Below are positions 50,337 to 59,251 of a stretch of 64,000 nucleotides of DNA, piece by piece (position 1 is the first letter of the stretch; every line of letters begins with the position of its first letter). The notes under the pieces are model-generated. The model made no database searches. It saw only the letters and a program-made list of their open reading frames with translations, and had not been told where the DNA came from. The DNA lies in NCBI RefSeq assembly GCF_016623465.1, contig NZ_JAEDAJ010000009.1:62001-126000 (forward strand), written 5' to 3'. Origin of the DNA: Brachybacterium halotolerans. Its GTDB lineage: Bacteria > Actinomycetota > Actinomycetes > Actinomycetales > Dermabacteraceae. The position numbers and the translations under genes were made by a program.

Positions 50337-51406
50337 CCACAGCCGCCCTCTGGAGGACCCTGCGCGAGCGCTGGTGGCTGCTCGCCGCGGGCGCCGTCAT
50401 CGGACTGATCGGCGGACTGATCGTGAACGCCGCCCTGCCGCACTCCTACGAGTCCAAGGGCCAGATCCTGGTCGAGGCGGACGCCGCGCAGTCCGCGGAG
50501 GTCACGCAGAACCTCCCCACGTACCTCGAGCTCGCCACGGCCGACAGCACCGTCACGAAGATCTCGAAGCTCATGGGCGAGAGGATGGCCGCCGCCGACG
50601 TGGCGTCGTCCGTGTCCGTGACCTCCCCGGAGAACACCTCGATCATCGAGGTCACCGCCGAGGACGAGGATCCGGCGACCGCGCAGAGGCTCTCCTCCGC
50701 CGCGGCGACCGCGCTGTCGGAGAACATCGGCGACGGCAAGGACAAGGGGGTGTCCGCGTCGGTCGTGCTCAAGCCGGCCGTCCCCTCCAGCCCGTCCTCG
50801 CCCAACCCGGTGATCATCGCGCCGATCGGCCTGGTCGTCGGCCTGCTGGCGGGGCTCGTCGCCGCGCTGGCGCTGAACGGCCGCGACCGGCGCCCGCGCC
50901 GGATCGACGACGCCGCGGACGCCGCCGAGGCGCCCGTCCTCGCCGTCCTCGGCTCCTCCGAGCACGGGCTCGCCGCGGAGGCCGCGGAGCAGGGGCGCCC
51001 CCGCACGCTGCAGGGGCTCGCCGGCGCGATCCACGGCCTGGACGGGGCGCCCGGAGCACGGACGACGCTGCTCGGCATCGACGGCGCACCCGTCGGCCGG
51101 CTCGCGGAGGGGCTCTCGGAGGAGGGCCTCGCCGTGCGCACGATCGACCTCGACGCCGACGCCGACGTCCTCGTCGCGATGGGGGACGACGAGGCGACGA
51201 TCCTGGTCGGCGCGGCCGGCGCCCGGGTCAGCAGGTTCGCACGGGGGGCCGCGATGGCCCGTTGGAGGGGGAAGCGGCTCGACGGAGTGGTGATGCTCGC
51301 GGACGGGTCGGAAGAGCGCCTCGACGAGGTCGGGGAATCGGAGAAGCACGAGGCGGCGGGGGAACTGCCGCACGAGGGGGAAGAGAACGATGGCAGGCGC
51401 ATCTGA
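50333..51406 (+). CDS. Wzz-like chain-length protein with degenerate BY-kinase-like C-terminal domain
   Basis: A 357-aa membrane protein. Helix 1 (14-34), an extracytoplasmic region (35-158, with the PHSYESKGQILVEAD and TSIIEVTAEDEDPATAQ words of Wzz/BY-kinase modulators), and helix 2 (160-182). The C-terminal part (200-330) follows the strand order of a BY-kinase (RTTLLGID, AVRTIDLDAD, ATILVGAAGARVSRFARGA, LDGVVMLAD) but has no Walker A (GIDGAPVGR where GEGKST is expected) and only remnants of A' and B. So it cannot bind ATP in the usual way. It would set polymer length. Shares 17 nt with the next gene. Confidence 0.75.
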   Translation: MTTAALWRTLRERWWLLAAGAVIGLIGGLIVNAALPHSYESKGQILVEADAAQSAEVTQNLPTYLELATADSTVTKISKLMGERMAAADVASSVSVTSPENTSIIEVTAEDEDPATAQRLSSAAATALSENIGDGKDKGVSASVVLKPAVPSSPSSPNPVIIAPIGLVVGLLAGLVAALALNGRDRRPRRIDDAADAAEAPVLAVLGSSEHGLAAEAAEQGRPRTLQGLAGAIHGLDGAPGARTTLLGIDGAPVGRLAEGLSEEGLAVRTIDLDADADVLVAMGDDEATILVGAAGARVSRFARGAAMARWRGKRLDGVVMLADGSEERLDEVGESEKHEAAGELPHEGEENDGRRI

Positions 51407-53438
51407 AGCACTCGAGGACGAGCAGAACCGGGGCACCACGCTCTGGCCCCGCCGGTTCACGCAGGCGGGGATCGAGCGCAACACCCCGTGGGTGGTGGCG
51501 CTCGTGCTGGGCGCGTGCGATCTGGTGATGTGGGCGCTCGGCTGGCTGGTGGCCGATCTGCTGCTGCCGGGCGTCGTGCTCGTCCCGGCGCTCGTCCTCG
51601 CCCTGGTCTCGATCGCCGTGCAGTTCATCGCCGGTGCGCTGCTGGGCGTGTACCGGCACCGGTACATCGTCGGCTCCGTCGGCGAGCTGCGCACCGTCGC
51701 GCTGGCCTCGGCCATCTCGGCGATCGCGGCGGCCCTGGGCTCCCTCGCCTTCGCCGGCGACCGCTTCTTCGGCGGCGTCCTGCTGGCCTGGCTCGCGGCC
51801 CTGGTGCTCATGATCGGCGCCCGCCAGGCGCTCCGCATGGCCTTCGACCGCGAGCGCGCGCCGCGCGATGCGCAGGACGTGGTCATCGTGGGCGCCGGGA
51901 TCCTCGGCGCCTCGCTCATCGACCACCTGCTCAGCGACAAGCACAGCAAGTACCGCCCCGTCGCGCTCGTGGACGATGACCTCGCCAAGCGCGCCATGGT
52001 GGTCCGCGGCGTCCCCGTGCGGGGCCGCACCATGGACCTGGCCCGGGTCCTGGACGAGACCGGGGCCGACGGCGCGATCGTCGCGATCTCCGAGGCCGAC
52101 TCCGATCTGTTCTCCCGCCTGGCCGATCAGGTCGACACGAGCGCCCGCTGGGTGCGGACGGTCCCGACGTTCAGCGAGATGCTCACGCGCGACAGCATCG
52201 GCCGACTGGTCGATCTGGACGTGGAGGACCTGGTGGGCCGCCCGATCACTCCCCCGGACACCTCCGCCGCGCGCGAGGTGATCGCGGGCCGACGAGTGCT
52301 GGTCACCGGTGCCGGCGGCTCGATCGGGTCCGAGCTGTGCCGCCAGATCAAGAAGCTCGAGCCCGTGGCCCTGGTCATGCTCGATCGCGACGAGTCCGCG
52401 CTGCACGCTCTCTCGATGTCCCTGCAGGGCAGCGCCCTGCTCGACCAGCCCGAGTACGTGCTCGCGGACATCCGCGACCGCGAGGCCCTCGACGCGGTCT
52501 TCACCGAGCACCGCCCGGAGGTCGTCTTCCACGCGGCCGCGCTCAAGCACCTGCCGATGCTCGAGCGCTTCCCCGCCGAGGGATGGAAGACCAACGTGCA
52601 CGGCAGCCGCAACGTCATCGACGCCGCGGAGCAGCACGGCGTGGAGCGCTTCGTGAACGTCTCGACCGACAAGGCCGCGCGCCCCACGTCGATCCTCGGC
52701 GCCTCCAAGCGGGTCGCCGAGGGCCTCACCACCGACGCCGCCGACCGCACCGGTCGCCGCTACGTGAGCGTGCGCTTCGGCAACGTGATCGGGTCGCGGG
52801 GCTCCGCGATCCCCGCCTTCGGCCAGCAGATCCGCAACGGCGGCCCCGTCACCGTCACGCACAAGGACGTCACCCGCTACTTCATGACGATCCCCGAGGC
52901 GTGCCAGCTGGTGCTGTTCGCGCTCTCCGTGGGCCGCAGCGGCGAGACCCTCGTGCTCGAGATGGGCGAGCCGGTGAAGATCGTGGACATCGCCCGGCGC
53001 ATGATCTCCCTCGCCGGGGTCTCCTGCGAGATCGTCTTCACGGGCCTGCGCCCCGGGGAGAAGCTCGCCGAGGAGCTCTTCACGCCCGACGAGAACACTG
53101 TTCTCACCCGCAGCGGGCGCGTGTGGCACGTGCGCAACGAGCCGATCGCCGAGGGCGCCCTGCCCGCGCCGGCGGCGCCCGAGAGCGCCATCGACGCCTT
53201 CTACACGCAGGTGCTCGCCGAGAACGACCTGCACCAGGTCGTCGAGGGGTCGCCCGTCGTTCCGCCCGACGCCGACGCCGGCACGACGGCGCGCGCGCCT
53301 GAGCCGGCGCCCGCGCCCGCGCCGGCGCCCGGGCCCGCGGGCGCGCAGGTCGCGGTGCCCGAGACCCCCGCGACCGCGCGCACCCCGCAGATCGCCGCGG
53401 CGACGAGCGCCGATGGACCCCAGGAGATGACGAAGTGA
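51390..53438 (+). CDS. CapD/FlaA1-type nucleoside-diphosphate sugar dehydratase
   Basis: Membrane-bound UDP-sugar 4,6-dehydratase/epimerase (682 aa), likely making a 4-keto-6-deoxy sugar. Four N-terminal helices (30-150), a first Rossmann domain with VVIVGAGILGAS (about 168), then the catalytic SDR domain: GAGGSIG at 307-313, FHAAALKHLPMLE, and NVSTDKAARPTSILGASKRV (in outline), where TDKA and SK are the FlaA1-type catalytic block. RYFMTIPEACQLVL and LRPGEKLAEELF are family words. The last 70 residues are Ala/Pro-rich. GAGAACG precedes the ATG. Feeds the DegT aminotransferase next door. Confidence 0.93.
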   Translation: MAGASEALEDEQNRGTTLWPRRFTQAGIERNTPWVVALVLGACDLVMWALGWLVADLLLPGVVLVPALVLALVSIAVQFIAGALLGVYRHRYIVGSVGELRTVALASAISAIAAALGSLAFAGDRFFGGVLLAWLAALVLMIGARQALRMAFDRERAPRDAQDVVIVGAGILGASLIDHLLSDKHSKYRPVALVDDDLAKRAMVVRGVPVRGRTMDLARVLDETGADGAIVAISEADSDLFSRLADQVDTSARWVRTVPTFSEMLTRDSIGRLVDLDVEDLVGRPITPPDTSAAREVIAGRRVLVTGAGGSIGSELCRQIKKLEPVALVMLDRDESALHALSMSLQGSALLDQPEYVLADIRDREALDAVFTEHRPEVVFHAAALKHLPMLERFPAEGWKTNVHGSRNVIDAAEQHGVERFVNVSTDKAARPTSILGASKRVAEGLTTDAADRTGRRYVSVRFGNVIGSRGSAIPAFGQQIRNGGPVTVTHKDVTRYFMTIPEACQLVLFALSVGRSGETLVLEMGEPVKIVDIARRMISLAGVSCEIVFTGLRPGEKLAEELFTPDENTVLTRSGRVWHVRNEPIAEGALPAPAAPESAIDAFYTQVLAENDLHQVVEGSPVVPPDADAGTTARAPEPAPAPAPAPGPAGAQVAVPETPATARTPQIAAATSADGPQEMTK

Positions 53439-54592
53439 CCGCACGCATCCCCCTGTCGGTGCCCACGATCGGCACGCGCGAGCGCGAGCTGCTGCTGGAG
53501 GCCGTGGACTCGGGCTGGATCGCCCCCGCCGGGCCGCAGCTCGACGCCTTCGAGGCCGCGCTCGCCGAGCGCACCGGGAGGCGCCGCGCCGTGGCCCTCT
53601 CCTCGGGGACGGCCGCGATGCACCTGGCCCTGCGCGTGGCCGGCGTGGGCCCGGGCGACCTCGTGATCTGCCCCTCGCTGACCTTCATCGCCACGGCCAG
53701 CGGCATCGTCGCCTGCGGGGCGACACCCTGGTTCGTGGACTGCGACGAGACCGGCGTCCTCGACCCGGCCCTCGTCGAGCAGGCGCTCACGGAGGCGGAG
53801 TCGCGCGGCGCCCGCGTGCGGGCCGTCGTGCCCGTCGACCTCTACGGCCGGATCGCCGACCACGGGAGGCTCGGCGAGATCGCGCGCGCCCACGGCGCGC
53901 AGCTCGTCGTCGATGCGGCGGAGTCCCTGGGTTCGGTGCGCGAGGGCCGCCCGGCCGGGAGCGAGGGCATCACCGCGGCGCTCTCGTTCAACGGCAACAA
54001 GATCATCACGGCCTCCTCCGGCGGCGCCGTGGTCACGGACGACGACGCCCTCGCCGACCACGCCCGCAAGCTCGCCACGCAGGCCCGCGAGCCCGTCCCG
54101 TACTACCAGCACGAGGAGGTCGGCACGAACTACCGGCTCTCGAACATCCTGGCCGCGATCGGGCTCGCGCAGCTGGAGCGGCTGGACGAGTTCTGCGCGG
54201 TCCGCCGCGCGCACCGTGCGGCGTACGAGCAGATGGCCGCCGATCTCCCGGGCATCACCGTGCTCGGCGGCGGCGATCCCGGCAGCAACGCCTGGCTGAC
54301 CTCGATCGTCGTCGACGAGCAGGTCGCGGGGATCGACACCGCGGGCATCGGCGAGGCCCTCGCCGCCCACGACATCGAGTCGCGGCCCGTCTTCAAGCCG
54401 ATGCATCTGCAGCCGGTCTTCGCCGACGAGTCCGCGTTCCCCCGCACGATCACGGGGGTCGCCGAGCGCCTGTACCGCACCGGCCTCAGCCTCCCGAGCT
54501 CGCCCGCGTCCTCCGCCGACGACATCGCCGAGGTCTGCGAGCGCATCCGCGCGACGGTGCCCGCGCGTCCCGCGCGGTCGGCAGCCGTCTGA
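53435..54592 (+). CDS. DegT/DnrJ/EryC1/StrS-family sugar aminotransferase
   Basis: PLP-dependent transaminase (385 aa) acting on a keto-sugar nucleotide, so following the dehydratase it would give a 4-amino-4,6-dideoxy sugar, as in bacillosamine-type pathways. The PLP lysine is K189 in SFNGNKIITASSGG; D160 of VVDAAESLG contacts the ring. SGTAAMHLAL and GTNYRLSNILAAIGLAQL are conserved. GTG 53435 overlaps the dehydratase stop. An N-acetyltransferase for the product is not in the cluster. Confidence 0.93.
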   Translation: MTARIPLSVPTIGTRERELLLEAVDSGWIAPAGPQLDAFEAALAERTGRRRAVALSSGTAAMHLALRVAGVGPGDLVICPSLTFIATASGIVACGATPWFVDCDETGVLDPALVEQALTEAESRGARVRAVVPVDLYGRIADHGRLGEIARAHGAQLVVDAAESLGSVREGRPAGSEGITAALSFNGNKIITASSGGAVVTDDDALADHARKLATQAREPVPYYQHEEVGTNYRLSNILAAIGLAQLERLDEFCAVRRAHRAAYEQMAADLPGITVLGGGDPGSNAWLTSIVVDEQVAGIDTAGIGEALAAHDIESRPVFKPMHLQPVFADESAFPRTITGVAERLYRTGLSLPSSPASSADDIAEVCERIRATVPARPARSAAV

Positions 54593-55974
54593 TGCAGGAT
54601 TCCCGAACCTCCGATCCGTCCGTCGGGCCACCGGAGACCAGCAGGCCCGACACGGCGAGGAGCGGCGACATGCCAGAACAGGCCGACCCTCCGGGCCGCG
54701 GCAAGCCCGATTCCGCGAAGCGCGTGAGCACGGACGTGCTCGCCATCGGCCTGGGCTACCTCGCCTCGTTCGCCTACCCGCTGGTCTCGCTCCCGTACCT
54801 GGGGCGGGTGATGGGGGCCTCGGAGCTCGGCCACCTGATGTTCGCCCTGGCGGTCCTGCAGATCGTCAAGAGCGTCGTCGACTTCGGCTTCGACCAGTCC
54901 TCGCTGCGCAGCATCGCCGTCTCGGCGTCCACCGCCGAGCGCTCCCGCGTGGCGGCCGAGACCCTCGCGGCCAAACTGCTCATCTGGACGGCCTGCACGC
55001 TCGTGCTGATGTCCACGGTGCTGATCGTCCCCGGGCTGCGGGAGCGGTGGCTGATGTACGCCGTGGGCCTGCTCCTCATCGGACTCGGCGAGATGTACCC
55101 CAGCTGGTTCCTGCAGGGCACCGGGCGGGTCAAGGAGTTCGCACTGCTCACGGCGGTCTCCCGCCTGATCTCGCTGGGCCTGCTGCTGCTCACGGTGAAC
55201 TCCGCGGACGACATGGTCCTCGCGATGCTGTGGCAGCAGTTCCCCTTCGCCCTCTCCGCTCTCGTCGGCTGGTTCATGCTGCGGGTCGTGTGGAAGGAGG
55301 CGCACTGGGTCGTCCCCCGCTGGGCGGGAGTGAGCGGGACCATCCGGGACTCCTGGCCCCTGTTCATCTCGAGCGTCGCGTTCCTGCTGATGAGCACCGT
55401 GAACACCGTGGTGCTGGGCGTCCTCTCGACCTCCCGTCAGGTCGCGTTCTTCGGCGCCGGCGAGCGCTTCAGCAACGCGGCCCGCGGCGTGATGTACGGC
55501 GTCACCGGCGCGATGCTCCCGCGGATGACCCGCGAGGACGCGGGCGCCCGCTCGATCCAGCGCCTGATCAGCACGGGCATCGTCCTGGCGTACACGTGCG
55601 CCGGGATCATGCTCATCGTCGCCTCGCCCTGGTTCGTGCCGTGGTACCTGGGCGAGGGCTTCGACCCGACGATCACCGTCATGCAGCTGATGGGCATCGC
55701 GCTGCTCCCCGTGGGGCTGAGCTCGATGCTCGCGCTGCGCGCCACGGCCAACCATCGCTTCCGCGACGTCGGACGCATCTCCATGACCGGCGCCCTGCTG
55801 CACCTGGCGCTGCTGATCCCCGCCAGCTGGCTGTGGGGTGCGGTGGGCGCCTCGGCCGCACTCATCGCCTCCGAGGTGCTGCTGGCGGCCCTCTACATCC
55901 GCGACCTCGTCCAGCGGCGGCGCGCCGCCGCGAGCGCAGTGCCCGCCCCTGATCCTGAGGAGGATCCCTCATGA
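54592..55974 (+). CDS. Wzx-like polysaccharide flippase (MOP superfamily)
   Basis: A 460-aa protein with about 12-14 helices that would move the lipid-linked repeat unit across the membrane. LGYLASFAYPLVSLPYLGRVMGASELGHLMF (in outline) and the pairing of AFFGAGERFSNAARGVMYGVTGAMLPRM with WYLGEGFDPTITVMQLM are typical of the PST/Wzx family. The first 40 residues are disordered. The ATG shares one base with the preceding TGA. Confidence 0.9.
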   Translation: MQDSRTSDPSVGPPETSRPDTARSGDMPEQADPPGRGKPDSAKRVSTDVLAIGLGYLASFAYPLVSLPYLGRVMGASELGHLMFALAVLQIVKSVVDFGFDQSSLRSIAVSASTAERSRVAAETLAAKLLIWTACTLVLMSTVLIVPGLRERWLMYAVGLLLIGLGEMYPSWFLQGTGRVKEFALLTAVSRLISLGLLLLTVNSADDMVLAMLWQQFPFALSALVGWFMLRVVWKEAHWVVPRWAGVSGTIRDSWPLFISSVAFLLMSTVNTVVLGVLSTSRQVAFFGAGERFSNAARGVMYGVTGAMLPRMTREDAGARSIQRLISTGIVLAYTCAGIMLIVASPWFVPWYLGEGFDPTITVMQLMGIALLPVGLSSMLALRATANHRFRDVGRISMTGALLHLALLIPASWLWGAVGASAALIASEVLLAALYIRDLVQRRRAAASAVPAPDPEEDPS

Positions 55975-56948
55975 ACGACAAGCCCCGCGTCAGCGTCGTC
56001 ATCGCCGCCTACGAAGCCGGATCCGTGGTCGGCACCGCCCTGCAGAGCGTGCTCGACCAGACGATGGAGGACTTCGAGGTCCTCGTGATCGACGACGGGT
56101 CCACGAAGGATCCCGTCCCCTCCGATCTCTCCTCGGACCCCCGCGTGCGGCTCGAGTGGAAGCCGGAGAACGGGGGCCATCCGAGCGTCACGAACTGGGG
56201 CCTGGACCGTGCCCGCGGCGAGTGGATGACCTGGGTGGACGCCGACGACCAGATCGCTCCGCGCTTCCTCGAGGTGATGCTCGACGCCGGCGAGGCCGCC
56301 GGGGCCGACATCGTCGTCGCGCCCACCGCCTACGTGCGGGACGGCCACCAGGTGGGCGTCTCCCCGTGGGATCCCCCGGAGGGTCCGATCAGCGGCGCCG
56401 AGGCCCTGCGGCGCGCGATCCACGGGGAGTTCCCGCTCTCCCAGCACATCCTCTACCGCCGCCCGGTCACGCGGGCCGACGAGGGCCTCGTCTACGCGGA
56501 CTACCTCTTCGCCCGCGAGGAGCTGAGCCGCGCCGGGACGGTGGCGTTCACCGACGAGCCCTGCTACCGGTACGTCATCCACTCCGACTCGGTCACGGGC
56601 AGCCTCCGCGAGAGCATCTTCGACCTCCCGGCGCTGGTCGACATGGTCCAGCCGGTCCTGGTGCGTACCTTCGGCGAGCCCGAGGCCTCGGAGCTGCGCA
56701 CCGTGCACGAGCGGCACGTCGTCACCCACCTGCTGCACGCGGCGGCCCGCGAGAAGACGGACTCCCCCCTGCGCCGCCGGGTCCGCGCGTGGTGCCGCAG
56801 CCGCATGAGCGTCGCCGGCGTGCGCGCCCTCCTCGCCGAGGGACACCGCTCCGAGGCCGCCTCCTGGTCCCTCGCGCTGGTCTCCATGCCGCTGCACCAG
56901 GCGGCCTACGGCGCCTACGACCGCGTGAAGGACCTGCGGCGGCGCTGA
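55971..56948 (+). CDS. Glycosyltransferase family 2 (GT-A)
   Basis: Inverting glycosyltransferase, 325 aa. VSVVIAAYEAG starts the GT-A fold, with DDGS at 41-44 and the metal-binding DADD at 90-93 in TWVDADDQIAP. The C-terminal helices (LRRRVRAWCRSRM) are common in such transferases. The start overlaps the flippase stop. A 117-nt gap follows, so the coupled run ends here. Confidence 0.92.
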   Translation: MNDKPRVSVVIAAYEAGSVVGTALQSVLDQTMEDFEVLVIDDGSTKDPVPSDLSSDPRVRLEWKPENGGHPSVTNWGLDRARGEWMTWVDADDQIAPRFLEVMLDAGEAAGADIVVAPTAYVRDGHQVGVSPWDPPEGPISGAEALRRAIHGEFPLSQHILYRRPVTRADEGLVYADYLFAREELSRAGTVAFTDEPCYRYVIHSDSVTGSLRESIFDLPALVDMVQPVLVRTFGEPEASELRTVHERHVVTHLLHAAAREKTDSPLRRRVRAWCRSRMSVAGVRALLAEGHRSEAASWSLALVSMPLHQAAYGAYDRVKDLRRR

Positions 56949-57019
56949 CCCCTCCGGCCCCGGCGCGCCCGCCTCACCCCACTCCAGAACCCGTTCCTCC
57001 TCCATCCCCCGTCGCACCA

Positions 57020-57041
57020 GGAGCTCCACAGCCGGAGCTCC
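57020..57041 (+). promoter_or_regulatory. Hairpin GGAGCTCC-N6-GGAGCTCC before the PIG-L gene
   Basis: The 8-bp palindromic unit occurs twice (57020-57027, 57034-57041), so it can form a stem around ACAGCC. It lies just upstream of the AGAAAGG ribosome binding site. Confidence 0.35.
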
Positions 57042-57065
57042 GCACCCAGAGAAAGGCCCACCAGC

Positions 57066-57755
57066 GTGAGCAGCACCAGAGTCCTCGTCATCGCCCCGCA
57101 TCCGGACGACGAAGTGCTGGGCTGCGGCGCGACCATCGCCCGCCTCGCCGACGCCGGGGCCGAGGTCACCGTCGCGATCGTGTGCTCGAACCTTCCTCCG
57201 CTGTACGAGGAGGGCGTCGCGCCCCGGATCGAGGCGGAGGCCCGGCGCGCGCACGCCGTCCTGGGCGTCCACGAGTCCGTGTTCCTCGACCTCGAGGCCG
57301 TGGAGCTCGCCCGCAACTCCGTGGCCCAGCTCAACGCCGGCCTCCAGGCGATCGTGGACCGGGTGAAGCCCGAGCTCGCGCTGATCCCGTTCCCCGACCG
57401 GCACGTGGACCACAAGGCCGTGTTCGACGCCTCGATGGTGGTCACGCGTCCGGTCGGCGAGGGCCGGGGGATCCGCACCGTCGCCATGTACGAGACGATC
57501 TCCGAGACCTTCTGGAACGCCCCCGGCGCCGAGCCGACGTTCGCCCCGAACTGGACGGTGGACGTGACCTCGACGGTCCATCGCAAGACCGAGGCGTTCC
57601 GCTGCTTCGACAGCCAGATCCAGGAGTTCCCCTCCGCCCGCTCGACGGAGGCGCTCGAGGCGCTCGCCCTGATGCGCGGGAGCCAGTCCTCGGTGCCCTA
57701 CGCCGAGGCCTTCCAGATCGCCCGCATGCACACCCCGGCGTCGCTCGCGCTCTGA
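57066..57755 (+). CDS. PIG-L/LmbE-family deacetylase
   Basis: Zinc-dependent N-deacetylase (229 aa) by family; MshB and PIG-L remove acetyl from GlcNAc-inositol, others act on surface glycans. PHPDDE at 11-16 has the metal-binding His and Asp, and RHVDHKAVFDA (about 112-122) supplies the other His. A GTG start follows AGAAAGG. It sits at the end of the polysaccharide cluster, so deacetylation of a sugar in that polymer or precursor is likely; this is inference. Confidence 0.88.
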   Translation: MSSTRVLVIAPHPDDEVLGCGATIARLADAGAEVTVAIVCSNLPPLYEEGVAPRIEAEARRAHAVLGVHESVFLDLEAVELARNSVAQLNAGLQAIVDRVKPELALIPFPDRHVDHKAVFDASMVVTRPVGEGRGIRTVAMYETISETFWNAPGAEPTFAPNWTVDVTSTVHRKTEAFRCFDSQIQEFPSARSTEALEALALMRGSQSSVPYAEAFQIARMHTPASLAL

Positions 57756-57923
57756 GCCCGGGCGGACGAGCGCACGGGAGCCGGCCGGGTTCCGTCTCCT
57801 CCCCCGGTCTCGGAACGGTAACCGGCCCCGCCCGCCCCGTCGATGCGTCCGTTTCGTGGCGTACGCTCGATTCGTCGGCGCGCATCGAGAGTCGGGGAGC
57901 GCAGCCGCACCGGGAGGTGGCGC

Positions 57924-59011
57924 ATGCACATGCCATCCCGACCGGCCCGGATTCCGGACGACGCCGCATACCGGCACGAGGTGCTGCGCGCGCACGAGGA
58001 CCTGCCCGCGGCGACCTCCCCCGACAATGACCGTCGCATGGTCCGAGACCCCGTGCTCGAGTCCTGGCGGCGCTCCCTGGACCTGCTCTTCCGCGATGCG
58101 GCGTCGCCCGTGCGCGCCGGCCTCTCCGGGGCCGAGCTCGCCGAGGCCCGCCGGCGCCACGCGTTCAGCGCCGTCCTCCCCCTGCTCCAGGAGCGTCTGA
58201 TCGACCCGCGGTCGAGGACGGGATGCTGGTCGCCCTCGGTGACCAGCAGGGTCGTCTGCTGTGGCTCGAGGGTCCCTCGCGGCAGCGCACCCGCGCCGAG
58301 GACGTCGGCTTCACGGTCGGCGCCGACTGGTCCGAGGACGCCATCGGCACGAACGCCCCGGCGCTCGCCCTGGCGAGCGGCAGCGCGATCCAGGTGGCGG
58401 GTGCCGAGCACTACGTCGAGGCGATCCAGGGGTGGAGCTGCAGCGCGGTCCCCCTCCTGGACCCGGCGACCGGCGAGGTCCTGGGGGTCATCGACGTCAC
58501 CGGGGACGACTGCGCCGTCGGCCCGCTCGTGCTGCCCCTGCTGCGGGCCGCCGCCCGTGCCGTCCAGGCGGAGCTGCCGCAGCGCGAGGACGACGGCGCG
58601 GACACCGCCCCCGTGCCCCGATTCCAGCGGGCCGACGCGGACCCGCGCACCGGCGATCTCGAGCTGCTGATCACCGGCCGGCGTACGGCCCTGATCCGGC
58701 GCGGCCGCGTCACGGCGTGCCTGTCGGGACGGCACGCGGAGCTGCTGACCCTTCTGCACCTGCATTCCGACGGCATGGGGGCGGGCGAGCTCGCGGAGTC
58801 CCTGTACGGGTCGCTCGACGCCGTGGGCACGGTGCGCGCCGAGGTGCTGCGCCTGCGCCGCGTCCTCGAGGGTTTCACGGGCGATGCGCTGACGCTCGGC
58901 TCGCGCCCCTACCGCCTGCAGGGAGAGCTCGGCAGCGATCTGCTGCGCACGCGCGCCGAGGCCCTCAAGGCGGAGGGGCAGGAGGAGCGGACGGGCGCGG
59001 ACGTCCGCTGA
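57924..59011 (+). pseudogene. GAF-domain transcription regulator with a -1 frameshift
   Basis: The gene codes for a GAF-domain regulator of a type common in actinobacteria, but is split between two frames. The first reads MHMPSRPARIPDDAAYRHEV to about LLQERLIDP; the expected continuation (AVEDGMLVALGDQQGRLLWLEG) is in another frame. The join is at about 58206-58211, where CCCGCGGTC stands in place of a CCGGCGGTC-like sequence, so one G appears lost. After it: GAF part (GADWSEDAIGTNAPALALA, WSCSAVPLLDPATGEVLGVIDVTGDD) and a C-terminal winged-helix-like region (ACLSGRHAELLTLLHLHSDGMGAGELAESLYG). Restored length about 362 aa. GGGAGGTG precedes the ATG. A sequencing error is possible. Confidence 0.82.
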
Positions 59012-59251
59012 GATCCCGGAACCCGACCGCCACCGCCGCCGCACAAGGCCGTGACCAGCGGGAAGAGCGTCCTGTTGCTCTGCGTCACCCGGGCGATCAC
59101 GTCCGTGCAACCTTCGTGCAACGTGCCGCGGCATATGTTTCGAGCAACCGACGACGGCCGGCAGGCGCGCTGCCCCCGAAGCGCCCCAGCCACGCCCCCG
59201 CCTCAGCTGGACCCCCACCTGCGGCCGTCGTCGGAGCCCCCGAGGTCCGCC

